From Egicoccus sp. AB-alg6-2 (GTDB taxonomy: Bacteria > Actinomycetota > Nitriliruptoria > Nitriliruptorales > Nitriliruptoraceae), in contig NZ_JBGUAY010000005.1 in assembly GCF_041821025.1 (NCBI RefSeq), forward strand, positions 248,001 to 312,000: a stretch of DNA of 64,000 bases, in the 5' to 3' direction. Positions within the stretch are counted from its first letter, which is position 1, and the number at the start of each line of letters is the position of its first letter. The notes below the pieces were generated by a model. The model was given only the letters and a program-made list of their open reading frames with translations. It did not search any database and was not told the origin of the DNA. Shown one piece after another: positions 38,547 to 48,400 of the stretch. Made by a program: the position numbers and the translations under genes.

Positions 38547-39128
38547 GTGGCCGAAGAAGAGACAACCGAGCTCGAGCAGCTGATCGGCGCGCCACGACGC
38601 GTCTACGACAAGCTCTTCGAGCAGCGCAAGCTCTTCCTCAAGGGCCCGCTCGAGGACAAGAACGGCGACCAGCTGATCGCTCAGCTGTTGGCGCTCGACG
38701 CCGACAGCAACGAGGACATCACGCTCTACATCAACTCCCCCGGCGGCATCATCACCGGCATGTTCGCGCTGTACGACTCGATCAACCTGCTGCAGAGCAA
38801 GGTGAACACCCGCTGTGTCGGCCTTGCGGCCTCCGCGGCGGCCTTCCTGCTGTGCACGGGGACCGGGACGCGTTCGGCGACCGAGAACTCACGGATCATG
38901 ATCCACCAGCCCCTCGGTGGTGCCCGTGGTACCGCCAAGGACATCGAGATCCAGGCCAAGAACATCGTCTGGATGCGCGAGCGCATCAACGAGATCATGG
39001 CCGGACGCACCGGGAAGTCGGTCGATCAGGTCCGCATCGACACCGACCGTGACTTCTGGATGACCGGCGCCGAAGCGGTCGAGTACGGCCTCATCGACGA
39101 GGTGCTGCAGCCCGGCCACGGCAGCTGA
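38547..39128 (+). CDS. clpP: ATP-dependent Clp protease proteolytic subunit
   Basis: Serine peptidase ring subunit degrading proteins unfolded by Clp ATPases (193 aa). The triad is visible: Ser in 'CVGLAASAAAFLLCTGTG', His in 'ENSRIMIHQPLGGARGTAKD' and Asp in 'TDRDFWMTGAEAVEYGLIDE'. 'ITLYINSPGGIITGMFALYD' is the substrate-cleft block. GTG 38547 is preceded by GGAG at seven bases. It stands alone, without the usual clpP1-clpP2-clpX order of actinobacteria, so it is probably an extra ClpP paralogue. Confidence 0.92.
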   Translation: MAEEETTELEQLIGAPRRVYDKLFEQRKLFLKGPLEDKNGDQLIAQLLALDADSNEDITLYINSPGGIITGMFALYDSINLLQSKVNTRCVGLAASAAAFLLCTGTGTRSATENSRIMIHQPLGGARGTAKDIEIQAKNIVWMRERINEIMAGRTGKSVDQVRIDTDRDFWMTGAEAVEYGLIDEVLQPGHGS

Positions 39129-39144
39129 ACCACCCCTCACCGTC

Positions 39145-39170
39145 ACGCCCCGCCCTCGACGGCGGGGCGT
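39145..39170 (+). terminator. Hairpin after clpP
   Basis: ACGCCCCGCC (39145-39154), loop CTCGAC, GGCGGGGCGT (39161-39170): a perfect 10-bp GC-rich stem 16 nt after the clpP stop. There is no T tract, so termination would be of the GC-hairpin kind often seen in actinobacteria. Confidence 0.55.
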
Positions 39171-39188
39171 GCTGGCGTCAGGACCTCC

Positions 39189-39908
39189 ATGCGGATCGGA
39201 CTGCTCGAGTGTGACCACGTCGACGCGTCCCTGCGACACGTCGCGGGTGACTACGCCGACATGTTCGCGCGCCTGTTCCGTACGCATGCGCCCGAGCTGA
39301 CCCTGCAGCGACACGACGTCGCCGCCGGTGACCCGCTCCCCTCGCCCGATACCGCGGATGGCTGGGTGATCACGGGCAGCCGGCACGGGGTGCACGACAC
39401 CGGCGTGCCCTGGATCGGTCGCCTGGTGGACTTCGTCAGGACCGCCGACGAGGAGGCGGTGCCGGTCGTCGGCATCTGCTTCGGACACCAGCTGCTCGCC
39501 CACGCCCACGGCGGGGAGGTACGGCGTGCGGCCCACGGCTGGGGTGTCGGCGTCCACGAGGCCGAGGTGGACGCGCCGGCTCCCTGGATGGCCCCCGATC
39601 GCCCGCACTTCCGCCTGCTCGTCAGCCACCAGGACCAGGTCGAACGCCTGCCCGACGGCGCCGTGCGGCTCGCAACGAGCCGCCATGCCCCGGTCGCGGC
39701 CTTCTGCCACCGGCGCTCGCTCGGTTTCCAGGGCCACCCCGAGTTCGTACCGGCGTACGCCGAGGCGCTCATGGGTGCCCGGGTCGAACGCATCGGTGCC
39801 CCGGTCGTCGAGGCCGCCCGTGCGACGTTGGACACCCCGACCGATTCTGGCATCGTGGCGCGGTGGATCGCGAACTTCCTCCGCGACGGGGCACGCGCAC
39901 CCGCGTGA
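39189..39908 (+). CDS. Class I glutamine amidotransferase-like protein
   Basis: 239 aa of the GATase1 fold similar to GMP-synthase-type amidotransferases. The nucleophile is in 'VVGICFGHQLLAHAHGGEV' and the catalytic His-x-Glu in 'LGFQGHPEFVPAYAEALM'. 'DGWVITGSRHGVHD' is the oxyanion-strand region. No synthetase domain is fused or adjacent, so it may be a gamma-glutamyl hydrolase (PuuD/GuaA-like stand-alone) acting on glutamyl amides. AGGA lies five bases before ATG 39189. It is convergent with the DUF2231 gene 19 nt away. Confidence 0.85.
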   Translation: MRIGLLECDHVDASLRHVAGDYADMFARLFRTHAPELTLQRHDVAAGDPLPSPDTADGWVITGSRHGVHDTGVPWIGRLVDFVRTADEEAVPVVGICFGHQLLAHAHGGEVRRAAHGWGVGVHEAEVDAPAPWMAPDRPHFRLLVSHQDQVERLPDGAVRLATSRHAPVAAFCHRRSLGFQGHPEFVPAYAEALMGARVERIGAPVVEAARATLDTPTDSGIVARWIANFLRDGARAPA

Positions 39909-39927
39909 CGCCGTCGGCTGACCCTCG

Positions 39928-40536
39928 TCAGCGCGCCGCCGCAGTCCCGACGTCCATGCCGGTCGCACCCGGTCGCACCGACGGACGCGCGTGCCCCCGG
40001 CCCTGGCCGGGACCGTCCACGCCGACGCCACGTGCGAACGACAGGTGCCCGCCGAGGTAGCCGCCGACGCTCGCCGCGATGCCACCGGCGAGTCCGTACA
40101 GCACGCCGCGACGCCGGCGGCCCCGTGCCTTCGCGAGGAACGAGGTGGCGTAACACACCGTGGCCGTCGTGTTCAACGCCGCATGCACGACCCCGACGCG
40201 CTGCTGCCGTGGCGCGGCGCGGCGCCACTCGACGAGGCCGGACGCGATCGTCGGCAGCGCCAGCAGCACGCCGAGCCCGGTCAGCGTCGTGGACGCCGCC
40301 CGCCATCGGCGCGGTGCGAGCACGTCCAGGACCGAGGCGCTCATCCACATGCCGAGCGGGAGATCGGTGAGCATCGGATGCAACGCGTGGCCGAGCCAGT
40401 CGCCCTCGAGCCAGTCGCGCAACGGCGGTTGCGTCAGGCCGGCGGGTATCGCGGCACCGAAGGCCCGCACGAGCGGATCGAGCCGCTCCTCCTCCTCGAC
40501 GGCGAGGGCGGCGTCGATCGGGTGTGGACGAAACAC
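39928..40536 (-). CDS. DUF2231-like membrane protein
   Basis: 202 aa. 'FRPHPIDAALAVEEEERLDP' begins the protein. 'ALHPMLTDLPLGMWMSASVL' is the signature of DUF2231 (PF09990), a four-helix membrane domain. Three more hydrophobic helices follow ('LTGLGVLLALPTIASGLVEW', 'GVVHAALNTTATVCYATSFL', 'GVLYGLAGGIAASVGGYLGG'). A disordered Gly/Arg-rich tail ends it. GTG 40536 was chosen; an ATG at 40617 would add an Arg-rich, unconserved extension. The conserved histidines have led others to suspect heme or metal binding in the family, which I cannot test here. Confidence 0.78.
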   Translation of the reverse strand: MFRPHPIDAALAVEEEERLDPLVRAFGAAIPAGLTQPPLRDWLEGDWLGHALHPMLTDLPLGMWMSASVLDVLAPRRWRAASTTLTGLGVLLALPTIASGLVEWRRAAPRQQRVGVVHAALNTTATVCYATSFLAKARGRRRRGVLYGLAGGIAASVGGYLGGHLSFARGVGVDGPGQGRGHARPSVRPGATGMDVGTAAAR

Positions 40537-40627
40537 GGGCGGCAACCTGTTCGGCGACGCTCGATCCTGCCTCCACGGCGACGCGCCGCCGCGCGCCCGC
40601 TCCGTCCGAAGGGGCACCGCACGTGGG

Positions 40628-40864
40628 TCAGGGGCTCCAGGCGATCATCGCCGCGCTGAGCTCGCCGTTGCGTTCGACCAGCGTCGCCTGCTGTTCCGCG
40701 GTGTCCCCGCGCCCCTGCAGCGAGGCCACGTTGGCGTCGAGTTCCCGGCGCGCGGCGACGAGACAATCGCGTGAGCACAGCGAATGCTCGGCGGGCGCCG
40801 GGTCGCCACACATCACGCACGAGCCGATGCGTGTCTGCGTGCGTCGAAGAGCGCCGAGTTCCAT
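40628..40864 (-). CDS. Small zinc-finger-like protein
   Basis: 78 aa. 'SCVMCGDPAPAEHSLCSRDC' near residue 15 places four cysteines as C-x2-C and C-x3-C, a treble-clef-like zinc site. The rest is a long acidic helix ('LDANVASLQGRGDTAEQQAT'). ATG 40864 has AAAAGG eight bases upstream, and a TACACT box (minus strand, about 40929-40934) could be its -10 element. It lies 109 nt after the 1479-codon gene on the same strand. Function unknown. Confidence 0.65.
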   Translation of the reverse strand: MELGALRRTQTRIGSCVMCGDPAPAEHSLCSRDCLVAARRELDANVASLQGRGDTAEQQATLVERNGELSAAMIAWSP

Positions 40865-40973
40865 GGAGCGTGCCTTTTGCGTGAGGTCACGCCAGGCACC
40901 CGCTGCTTGACCACCTGACCTCCCGCAGTGTACTGGCCGCGCCGGGTCGGCGGTCGCGGGCGCCTCGGCCGGT

Positions 40974-43900
40974 TCACATCGCGAAGTCGGTCGCGAACAC
41001 CAGCCTCCGGCCCGCTGGTTTGCGTGCGGACTCGCCGACGCCGCCGACGGGGCGGTAGACGTACGTCTCGGCCTGGGAGGGATCGGTCTCGAACAGCTCG
41101 TGCTCGGTGAGGAGCACACGCGTGTCGACCCCTTCGCGGGCGACCATGGCGGGCAACGTGCCGTGCCAGGACAGGTCCGCCAGGCTGCCTGAACCCGCCC
41201 GCAGCCGCACCTCGGGGCCTGCCCGTTTCCAGTCGAGGTCGCCTGCACCCGCCGGACGGGTCTGCACCTGCGCCATCACCTCGCGGGCGGCGTCGGCGAT
41301 GACCGCGTCGGGCTGACCGAAGAGGTAGCCCTCGGCGAGCGCGTTGTACCCCGCGGGCCCGCGCACCGACACCGCGAACGAGCCGTCGGCCAGCGGCGTC
41401 AGCGCGGCCGTACGGTCCGGGAGCAGTTGCACGTGTCCGGGCCGCACCACCGCCGAGGCATGGGCACCGTCGATGGCGTACGGCTGGTAGCGCACGAGCG
41501 CCAGGTCGACGAAGGGTTGGTACGCGGCACCGGCGTGCAGTTGCAGGTCGCAGTACCAGAGCTTCCGGGACGGCTCGTAGACGGGCTGGTGACCCACGAC
41601 GACCGCCCGTCCCGGCACGCCGGGAACCGCGATCCCGGTGCCGACCGCCGTCCGCAACGGCAGATGGTGGATGAACGGACCGGGCGCGACCGGCCGCGAG
41701 CGCCAGACCGGATCGGTGCCCCACCTCGTCAGGTGCTCGTCGGATCCCTGCTGGCCGAGCAGCGAGCCGAGCAGACCGCTCAGCGACTCCGTCACGGCGG
41801 CCGCCTCCGCCACCTCCCGCCCCAGACCGGCGCCCGCGAGAACCGCCAGGTGCGAGTTCCACTGCGCCTCCTCCGGCGTCGCACGACCGGGTGGGCGCAC
41901 CGTCTCGACCGAAGCGTGCCGACGCAGCGTCGCCAGCAGGTCATCGGTCGGGTGCCGCGGCGCCGAGCGCTGCCCGACGCGGGCGAGGTCGCCGACCAGT
42001 CCGGCCCGTACCAGTTCGCCCACCGCCAGGTCGGCGGCTGCCAGCGCCGTCGGAGGGACCTGGAAGCCGGCGTCACGGTCGATCGGCAGCGTCAGCCAGG
42101 GCTGATCACGTACCACGACGCCGAGCAGTTCGTCGTCTCCGGACGAATACCACGGCCGGTTGAGGTAGACCCGTAACCCACCACCGATCCGGCGGCGGAC
42201 GCGGGTGCGGCGCAGCCCGCCGGGCAGGCGTTCCGACGTCGACGTGGTCTGCACCCCGGCCGTTTCGTGCTCCTCCCACGACCAGGTCGGCACCACAGAG
42301 GCCACGTCCGGTGGGTCCGGCCGGTGGGAGGACGGCACGTGCAGCAGCAACTCGGGGCCCCGGTGCTCGATCAGATCGCCACCGAGCACCCGGTCGGTGA
42401 TCTCGGGCGGGAAGTACTCCCGGAACCGGGTGGACGCCGTCGCCCGGTAGGCAATGCGACGATGCCGGGTGTCGCCGAACTCGTGCCGAAGCAGGTGGGT
42501 CGCGCCGACGCCCGGCCGGGATGCGTAGGCGGTCCGGCCGACTCGGGCCTGGTCCTCGCCCGGATCGACGAGGAAATCGCCGACGTGGGCCTGACCGGGG
42601 ACCTGCCGCGGCCCCGCCTCGTGCAGATCGTCGTGCCACTCGGTCCAGGTCGCGTCGACGTCCAGGCGACCGGTGCTGGCGGCGTGACAGGCGATGGTGC
42701 CGTTCAGCGCCGCGAACGTCTCGCCCTGGAACCGGTGGACCCCGGAGTTGTACACGGCCGGCTCGGCGACCTGGACGACCGGCGGCTGCAGCGGCTTCTC
42801 GACCGCGTGGACCAGATCGAGCACCGTCCAGGGCGTCAGCATCCAGTGCCTGCCGAGCACGGCGTCCTCCTCCTGCGCGGCGCGGACGGCCTCGCGCTCG
42901 AGCATCCACACCCCCAACAGGGGCAGGTCGCCGCGCGGGATCACCGAGCTGACGCGTACCCGCACGTGTGCGGCCTGCGGCAGGAGCACCGTGAGGCACC
43001 GCGCGTCGGCGTCCCAGACGGGCGCGCCCGTTCCCTCCTCGACCCTCAGCAGCACCGGTCGACGGTCGTACCAGTCCGGTCCTCCCGGCCAGTCCAGCAC
43101 CCGGGTGTCGCCGTCCCCGGGCAGTGTGGTGAACGACAGGCCCACCGCGAGCGGGTCGGGCAGGTACGGCAGCGACAGCCGGGCGACGTCGTGCACCACG
43201 TACTCACCCGCTCCGAGCACGTTGTGGTGCACCGGGAGCGGATTGCCGGCCGCGTCCAGCGTCGGAAACGGGCGTGGCGGGTCGACGCCGTCGGTGATGG
43301 CCCCGGCGTCGGCCGGGGAAGCGAAGGTGCCCTCGGACCGCCGCGCCACCTCGAAGGCGGCGTCGCGCTGTGCGGGCGTCGAGCCCCGCCGGACCGCCTC
43401 GTCGAAACACCCGTGGAGTTCGGCGAGTTGCTGCGCACCGATCGGGGCGGCCAGGTGCCGTTCGGCGGCCGCCCGGTAGGCGAGGTCGTCCCGACGGTGG
43501 CCGGCAAGGTCCACGACGCGTGGGAGCCGGACGTAGTCCGACGCGCTGACGCCGAGGGTGGAGCGGATCACCAACCGCAGCAGCGACTCACCCTCGGTGA
43601 ACGGTCGGCGCGGGACCACCGCCGGGGACGGGACCGGGTCCCAGCGCCGGAAGGTCGTGGCGTCGGTGACGTGGCTCGGCTCCAGCAGGGCGGGCTCGAC
43701 CGAGTTTCCCGCCATGTCGACCAGGCGGGCACGCAATCGGTACGACCCGCCGAACCGCAGCCTCGGCAGCGTGCCGGGCGCCACCCGCGTCTCGACCTCG
43801 AGCGGCAGGTCCGTGCCCCGCTGCTCACGGGACACCGGCTCCACGGCCGTGGCGCCGATGCGGTGCCCAGGCCGCGGGGCCGCGAGGCTCCACCCTTCCC

Positions 43901-45413
43901 AGCCGGCCACGGCTTCGTGCAGGTAGGCCACCCCGACCTCGGCCGCGTTGTGGCTGGCGCTCGCCCGCTTGAGATAGCCCTCGTCGCGTCGCTCGGGTGG
44001 GACGATGGGCAGGGGCGCCCGCGCCCCCGAGGCGTCGTCGCGCAGCCAGTACGTGCCGATGCGCTCGTGGAGGCTGAACCACGCGTCCGGATCGGATTCC
44101 TCGGCGACGTCCAGGCGGTACCCGCGCGTGACCTCCTCGGCGAACAGCGTCACGTCGCCGTGCACGCGGTCCGCCTCGCGGCGGGCCGTGTCATCCCAGG
44201 CGTGCACGACGGCGCCGGCGCGCTGGTCGCGGTACAGCGTCAGTCCCGTACCACGCAGGGCGGGCAGGGTCACCGCGTCGGGCGTCATGGATGCGGCCAC
44301 CGTGTCGTCGCCGGGCTTGGCGTTCACGGTCTGCGCGGTCGTGACCACCGTGCGGGCGGTGCCGGCCAGCTTGAGTGCCGCCCCGTCGAGGTCGATCTGT
44401 TCGACGTGGAACAGGCGGCCGTCCTCGACCCGCAGGGAACCGTCGACGAGTTCGTCCTCGCGGTTGCGTGGTTCGGCGACGAACCGGCCGGCCTGCAGCT
44501 CGAAGGCCGTCCACGGCCGTGCGGACTCGTGCTGCAGCCATTCGGGCTCGCCGACGTCGACGAAGCGCAACCGTCCGGTCCCCTCGGCCAGGTGTTCGCC
44601 CTCGACGATGGCCAGATCGAGGGCGAGTCCGAGCAGCCGGAGCAGGTCCGGGTAGTCGCCGAGCGTCGCGCACAGTGCGTGGAAATCGGGGTCCGGGCGC
44701 CCCGGCTGACCGGGGACGACGTCAGGCCCCTCGGGATCGGCGGCGCCGGGCCGGTCGTAGAACCGCAGGACCTCGTTGATCGTCTGCCGGACTCGTTCCG
44801 GTGTGCCCCGCGACGTGTGGACCCGATCGACGATCCGCCCCGGACCGTTCGGGTCGCGCGGTGACGGCGACGTGCCCCGCAGCGCACCGGTCGGGCGTTC
44901 CCAGCCCTCCCCCCGCTCACGGCCGTACAGGACCAGCTCGCCGATCGGGTGCAGGATCGAGAGCGGTCCGCCGGTTGCCGGCGGGTGGGTCGTCGGCGAC
45001 TGCTCGGCGACGGCGGTGTAGGTGTCGCGCACGAGTTCCCTCACGCCAACGGAGGGGAACGAGGCGATGCGGTGGTCGCTCAGGTCCTGGAAGTCGCCCG
45101 GCCCGACGTGCACGCCGTCGAACAGGGTGCGCCACAGGTGGGGGTCGGGGCTCGGCGAGTCCGGGTCGGGTGCCAGGGTGAGCGCGCCGACGCCGTCGAC
45201 CTCGAGCATCAGGGTGGTGTGCAGGATCTCGGCGACGCTGCCCCAGTCCTCGAACCCCGTGCGACCGTCCGGGTTGTCGCGGACCTGCGCGAACTCGCGG
45301 AGCGGGAGCCGGTCCCCGCCGGTGTCGAGCCGGGGCGTGACGAACGCCGTGACCCGCAGCCGGCCGTCCCGGCTCGTCCCCGGCAGCGCGGTGAGGATGC
45401 CGTCCTCGCGCAT
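40974..45413 (-). CDS. Giant protein of unknown function (1479 aa), first type of a pair
   Basis: One open frame of 1479 codons with GGGAGG a few bases before ATG 45413. No signal peptide and no membrane helix are visible, so probably cytoplasmic or exported by a dedicated machine. The sequence is rich in beta-like stretches and aromatic residues and low in cysteine. Blocks likely to be conserved are 'LRVTAFVTPRLDTGGDRLPL', 'GGSYRLRARLVDMAGNSV' (about residue 600), 'PFTEGESLLRLVIRSTLGVS', 'YVVHDVARLSLPYLPDPLAV' (about 810) and 'GVWMLEREAVRAA'. 'RYQPYAIDGAHASAVVRPGH' lies near the C-terminus. 'RLRARLVDMAGNSV' looks like an immunoglobulin-like strand pair. I recognise no catalytic motif. It follows the 1287-codon gene by 23 nt, so both are one operon. 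Confidence 0.75.
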   Translation of the reverse strand: MREDGILTALPGTSRDGRLRVTAFVTPRLDTGGDRLPLREFAQVRDNPDGRTGFEDWGSVAEILHTTLMLEVDGVGALTLAPDPDSPSPDPHLWRTLFDGVHVGPGDFQDLSDHRIASFPSVGVRELVRDTYTAVAEQSPTTHPPATGGPLSILHPIGELVLYGRERGEGWERPTGALRGTSPSPRDPNGPGRIVDRVHTSRGTPERVRQTINEVLRFYDRPGAADPEGPDVVPGQPGRPDPDFHALCATLGDYPDLLRLLGLALDLAIVEGEHLAEGTGRLRFVDVGEPEWLQHESARPWTAFELQAGRFVAEPRNREDELVDGSLRVEDGRLFHVEQIDLDGAALKLAGTARTVVTTAQTVNAKPGDDTVAASMTPDAVTLPALRGTGLTLYRDQRAGAVVHAWDDTARREADRVHGDVTLFAEEVTRGYRLDVAEESDPDAWFSLHERIGTYWLRDDASGARAPLPIVPPERRDEGYLKRASASHNAAEVGVAYLHEAVAGWEGWSLAAPRPGHRIGATAVEPVSREQRGTDLPLEVETRVAPGTLPRLRFGGSYRLRARLVDMAGNSVEPALLEPSHVTDATTFRRWDPVPSPAVVPRRPFTEGESLLRLVIRSTLGVSASDYVRLPRVVDLAGHRRDDLAYRAAAERHLAAPIGAQQLAELHGCFDEAVRRGSTPAQRDAAFEVARRSEGTFASPADAGAITDGVDPPRPFPTLDAAGNPLPVHHNVLGAGEYVVHDVARLSLPYLPDPLAVGLSFTTLPGDGDTRVLDWPGGPDWYDRRPVLLRVEEGTGAPVWDADARCLTVLLPQAAHVRVRVSSVIPRGDLPLLGVWMLEREAVRAAQEEDAVLGRHWMLTPWTVLDLVHAVEKPLQPPVVQVAEPAVYNSGVHRFQGETFAALNGTIACHAASTGRLDVDATWTEWHDDLHEAGPRQVPGQAHVGDFLVDPGEDQARVGRTAYASRPGVGATHLLRHEFGDTRHRRIAYRATASTRFREYFPPEITDRVLGGDLIEHRGPELLLHVPSSHRPDPPDVASVVPTWSWEEHETAGVQTTSTSERLPGGLRRTRVRRRIGGGLRVYLNRPWYSSGDDELLGVVVRDQPWLTLPIDRDAGFQVPPTALAAADLAVGELVRAGLVGDLARVGQRSAPRHPTDDLLATLRRHASVETVRPPGRATPEEAQWNSHLAVLAGAGLGREVAEAAAVTESLSGLLGSLLGQQGSDEHLTRWGTDPVWRSRPVAPGPFIHHLPLRTAVGTGIAVPGVPGRAVVVGHQPVYEPSRKLWYCDLQLHAGAAYQPFVDLALVRYQPYAIDGAHASAVVRPGHVQLLPDRTAALTPLADGSFAVSVRGPAGYNALAEGYLFGQPDAVIADAAREVMAQVQTRPAGAGDLDWKRAGPEVRLRAGSGSLADLSWHGTLPAMVAREGVDTRVLLTEHELFETDPSQAETYVYRPVGGVGESARKPAGRRLVFATDFAM

Positions 45414-45436
45414 CGTTCCTCCCAACCGCTCGACCG

Positions 45437-48400
45437 TCAGCCGGCGAACGCGTCGCAGTACTCGTCCCACGGACGTGGCAGGTCCGGCTCGCCCGCCCAG
45501 GGCCCCATCACCTCGGCGAACGTCGGGTCGCCCGAGCTGCCGGCGAACTTCTTCTCGCAGGTGATGGACACGGAGAACGACAGCAGGGCCACCGACACCT
45601 CGACCGAGATGCTCGCCCGGCCGACCGCCTTGCCGCTCGCGGTCTCATAGGTCAGCTCGAGGTAGATCTCGATGCAGGCGCGGATCAGGCCGAGGACGTC
45701 CACCTCACCGCGTGCACGGAAGTACCCGGCGAGTTGGGCGCTGGTCTCGCCGCCCTGCGTGAGGACCCGGAAGTAGATCCCGGCCATGACCGACACCGAA
45801 CCGCTCGCCACACCGAAGTTCAGCGCGACCGCGGCGCCGAACTCGAAGGCGGCCTCGAGTTCGCGAACCTCGGACGGCGTGATGACGACGGCGAAGAAGC
45901 CGCCTCCGGCGAACAGGGCGACCTGCAGCCGGAAGGGGTCCTCGCGGCTGGAGAAGGCGAAGCGGACGGCGATGGACTCGCCGATGAACGGGACGGCGAA
46001 CGCCGCGGCGAAGGTGACGTTGGACAGCGCGAACACACCCATGGCGACCGTGGGGATCGCGACGTCGAAGCCGGCCTCGATGCCCGAAGGGCGCACGTCC
46101 AGGTAGGGCGGGTCACTGAAGCCGTCCAGCGGGATGATGCTGCGCAGCGTCTCGACGAAGGCCAACGGCTCGCCGAACACCACGCCGTCCGGTGCACGGA
46201 ACACGACGTTGACGTCGGTCTTGCGGCCGGGCACAGCCGAGAACTCGAGCCGTTCGAACTGCAGGTGCAGGAACGCGTTCTTCTTCCCGATCAGGTGCAG
46301 GTCGAACGGCGCGACGGCGCAGCTGACCAGCGCGCTGGGCGGTGCGCCGGCCGCCGTCGGCGCCTGCACGTCGACGGCGAGTGTCAGGGAGCCATCGCCG
46401 ACCGGCTCGAAGATGGGGTCGCCGGCCGACGGCCACGGCAACAGGGTCGCGTGCCAGTCGAGACGGGCCCGGACCAGCTCCGGCAACGGGGCACCCGAGG
46501 CCACCTTGGCGATCTGCCCGATCCAGTCCCCGGCGCCGGACAGGACGTCGGTGACCCGGTTCAGGACGCTCTCGAGCGCCTCGCGGTCGGCGCGGAGCAG
46601 TCCTTCGGCGGCGGCGAGTTGGGACCGGGCTGCCTGTGCGACCCCCAGCAGGTCGGTCGCCGCGGATCTGGCGGCCGTGGCGTCAGGGTCGGCCAGCAGG
46701 TCGACGATCCCGTCGAGCAGCGACGTCGCGGCATCGGCCAGCGACTGCAGCGCGGCCGCGGCGCCGTCGACACCCGGAGCGGCCGCCAGCCTGCCGGCCA
46801 GCACGCCCACGCGTTCGATGTTGCTGATCAGCATGGTCGCGGCATCGAGGCTCTCGGCGACGAACCTCGGCACCTGGTCGACGGTGCCCTCGGGCAGCAG
46901 TTGCCCCAGGCCGACGAGGCCGAACAGCTTGGCCGAGCTGTCGAAGTAGGTCCGGAGATCGAACCCACTGCCCGGGGCCAGTTCGGCGGCCGTCCGCGCC
47001 ATCGGGCCGAGGCTGCGGGACAGCGACCGGACCGCGATCGACGGGGCGACGAAACCTCCGGATCGGTCGGACTGGGTCGAGAAGTCGAGTTTGGCGCCGC
47101 CGACCACGTCCAGGAAGACCTCGGCGGTGGTGCCGGCGAAGCCGTCAGCCAGGTAACGCGAGGGGTAGGCGACGGTGACCCAGGCGTCGGCGCCCGCCAG
47201 CGCGCTCATCGCCGGGACTACGACCGACGCGTCCCGCAGCACGGGCTCCAACCCGATCGCGTCACCACCGCGCTGGCGCAGCCCGGTCGAGGTGACGACG
47301 TCGAAACGCAGCTGGCGGGTCACCAGGGTCGTGTCGGCGGCAGCCACGCTGGCCGCGTAGGCGACCTTCTGCCCCCGGGCATGGATGGCGTGACCGAGGT
47401 TCGCGTACGCCTCGACCACGGCTCGCAGACGGGCATCCGTGTCGCCGTGGTCCTTCTCGACGAAGGCCAGCGGACCTTCGAGCTCGACGAGCCGGTCGTC
47501 GAGGTCCACGGCGAGCATGCGGAAGGGAAAGGGGACGCCGTCGACCGTCGGAACGAACATCCACCCCGAGATCGACGGCGTCAGGTCCGTGGGGGCGTTG
47601 ATGAACGGTGTCGTCGTGGTCAGCAGCCGCACGCTGGAGAACGGGACGGCACGATCGAGCCGTGACCCACCGACGGTCCGCCCGCCAGCGCCCAGGTCGC
47701 GGACCGGCTGACGGACGACGACGTACATCCGTTGCACCAGGTAGGCGGTTCCCTGGTGCAGTTCGCGCTCGGTGACCTTCACCAGCGACGCCCGGTGCCC
47801 GAACGGCAGCAGGTACCCGGCGTACACGACCTCGACGAAGCTGTCGCGGCCGTACGTGGCGTGGTGGACCCACTTCTCGATGGTCGTGTTGCGCGGCGGG
47901 CGGGTCGTGAACCGGCTTCGCAGGGAGCCGCCCAACGCCGACAGCGCCAGGTGCTCGACGTCCACCGGGGGCGGCACGTAGGCGGCCGTGCCCGACGTCC
48001 GGGGCCGCTTGGGGTTGGCGGTCTCGTGGACCAGCATCATGCGGTCACGGCTGTTGAGCGGGGCGCGGAAACGGGGTCGGTCCTGCGACCCGTCGGCGTG
48101 TGGAAACTCCTCGCCCGAACCGGGCGGGGTGCTGCGGAAGGGGAAACCTGCGAGCTCGTCGAAGTCGCGGGCCCAGACCGCGCGCACGGTGCGGTCGTCG
48201 GTGGGGCGCTCGTCGACCCCGTCGTCGGTGCGGGTACCCAGCCGGGTGTGCCACAGCTCGACCCAGCCGGTCACCGAGGTGACCGGCTCCAGCGCGTGCG
48301 CGAAACCTGCCTCGGCATGGGGGCTCAGCAGCAGGCGCCACGGCAACTCGAGCGCGGTCTGGATGCCGGTGGGTGGTGCGGGCGTGGTCGGCAGCAGCGT

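Noticed and set aside
36188-39052. 954-codon plus-strand frame across IclR, P450 and clpP
   Set aside because: Arg/Pro/Gly-rich out-of-frame reading of three well supported genes on both strands.
42267-44864. 865-codon plus-strand frame opposite the 1479-codon gene
   Set aside because: Compared with the minus frame it lacks hydrophobic-core patterns and a ribosome site, and the minus frame is longer and better started. Some doubt remains because the minus-strand protein has no known homology to me.
45734-47665. 643-codon plus-strand frame opposite the 1287-codon gene
   Set aside because: Gly/Gln/Arg/His-rich shadow; the minus frame shows clear amphipathic strands.
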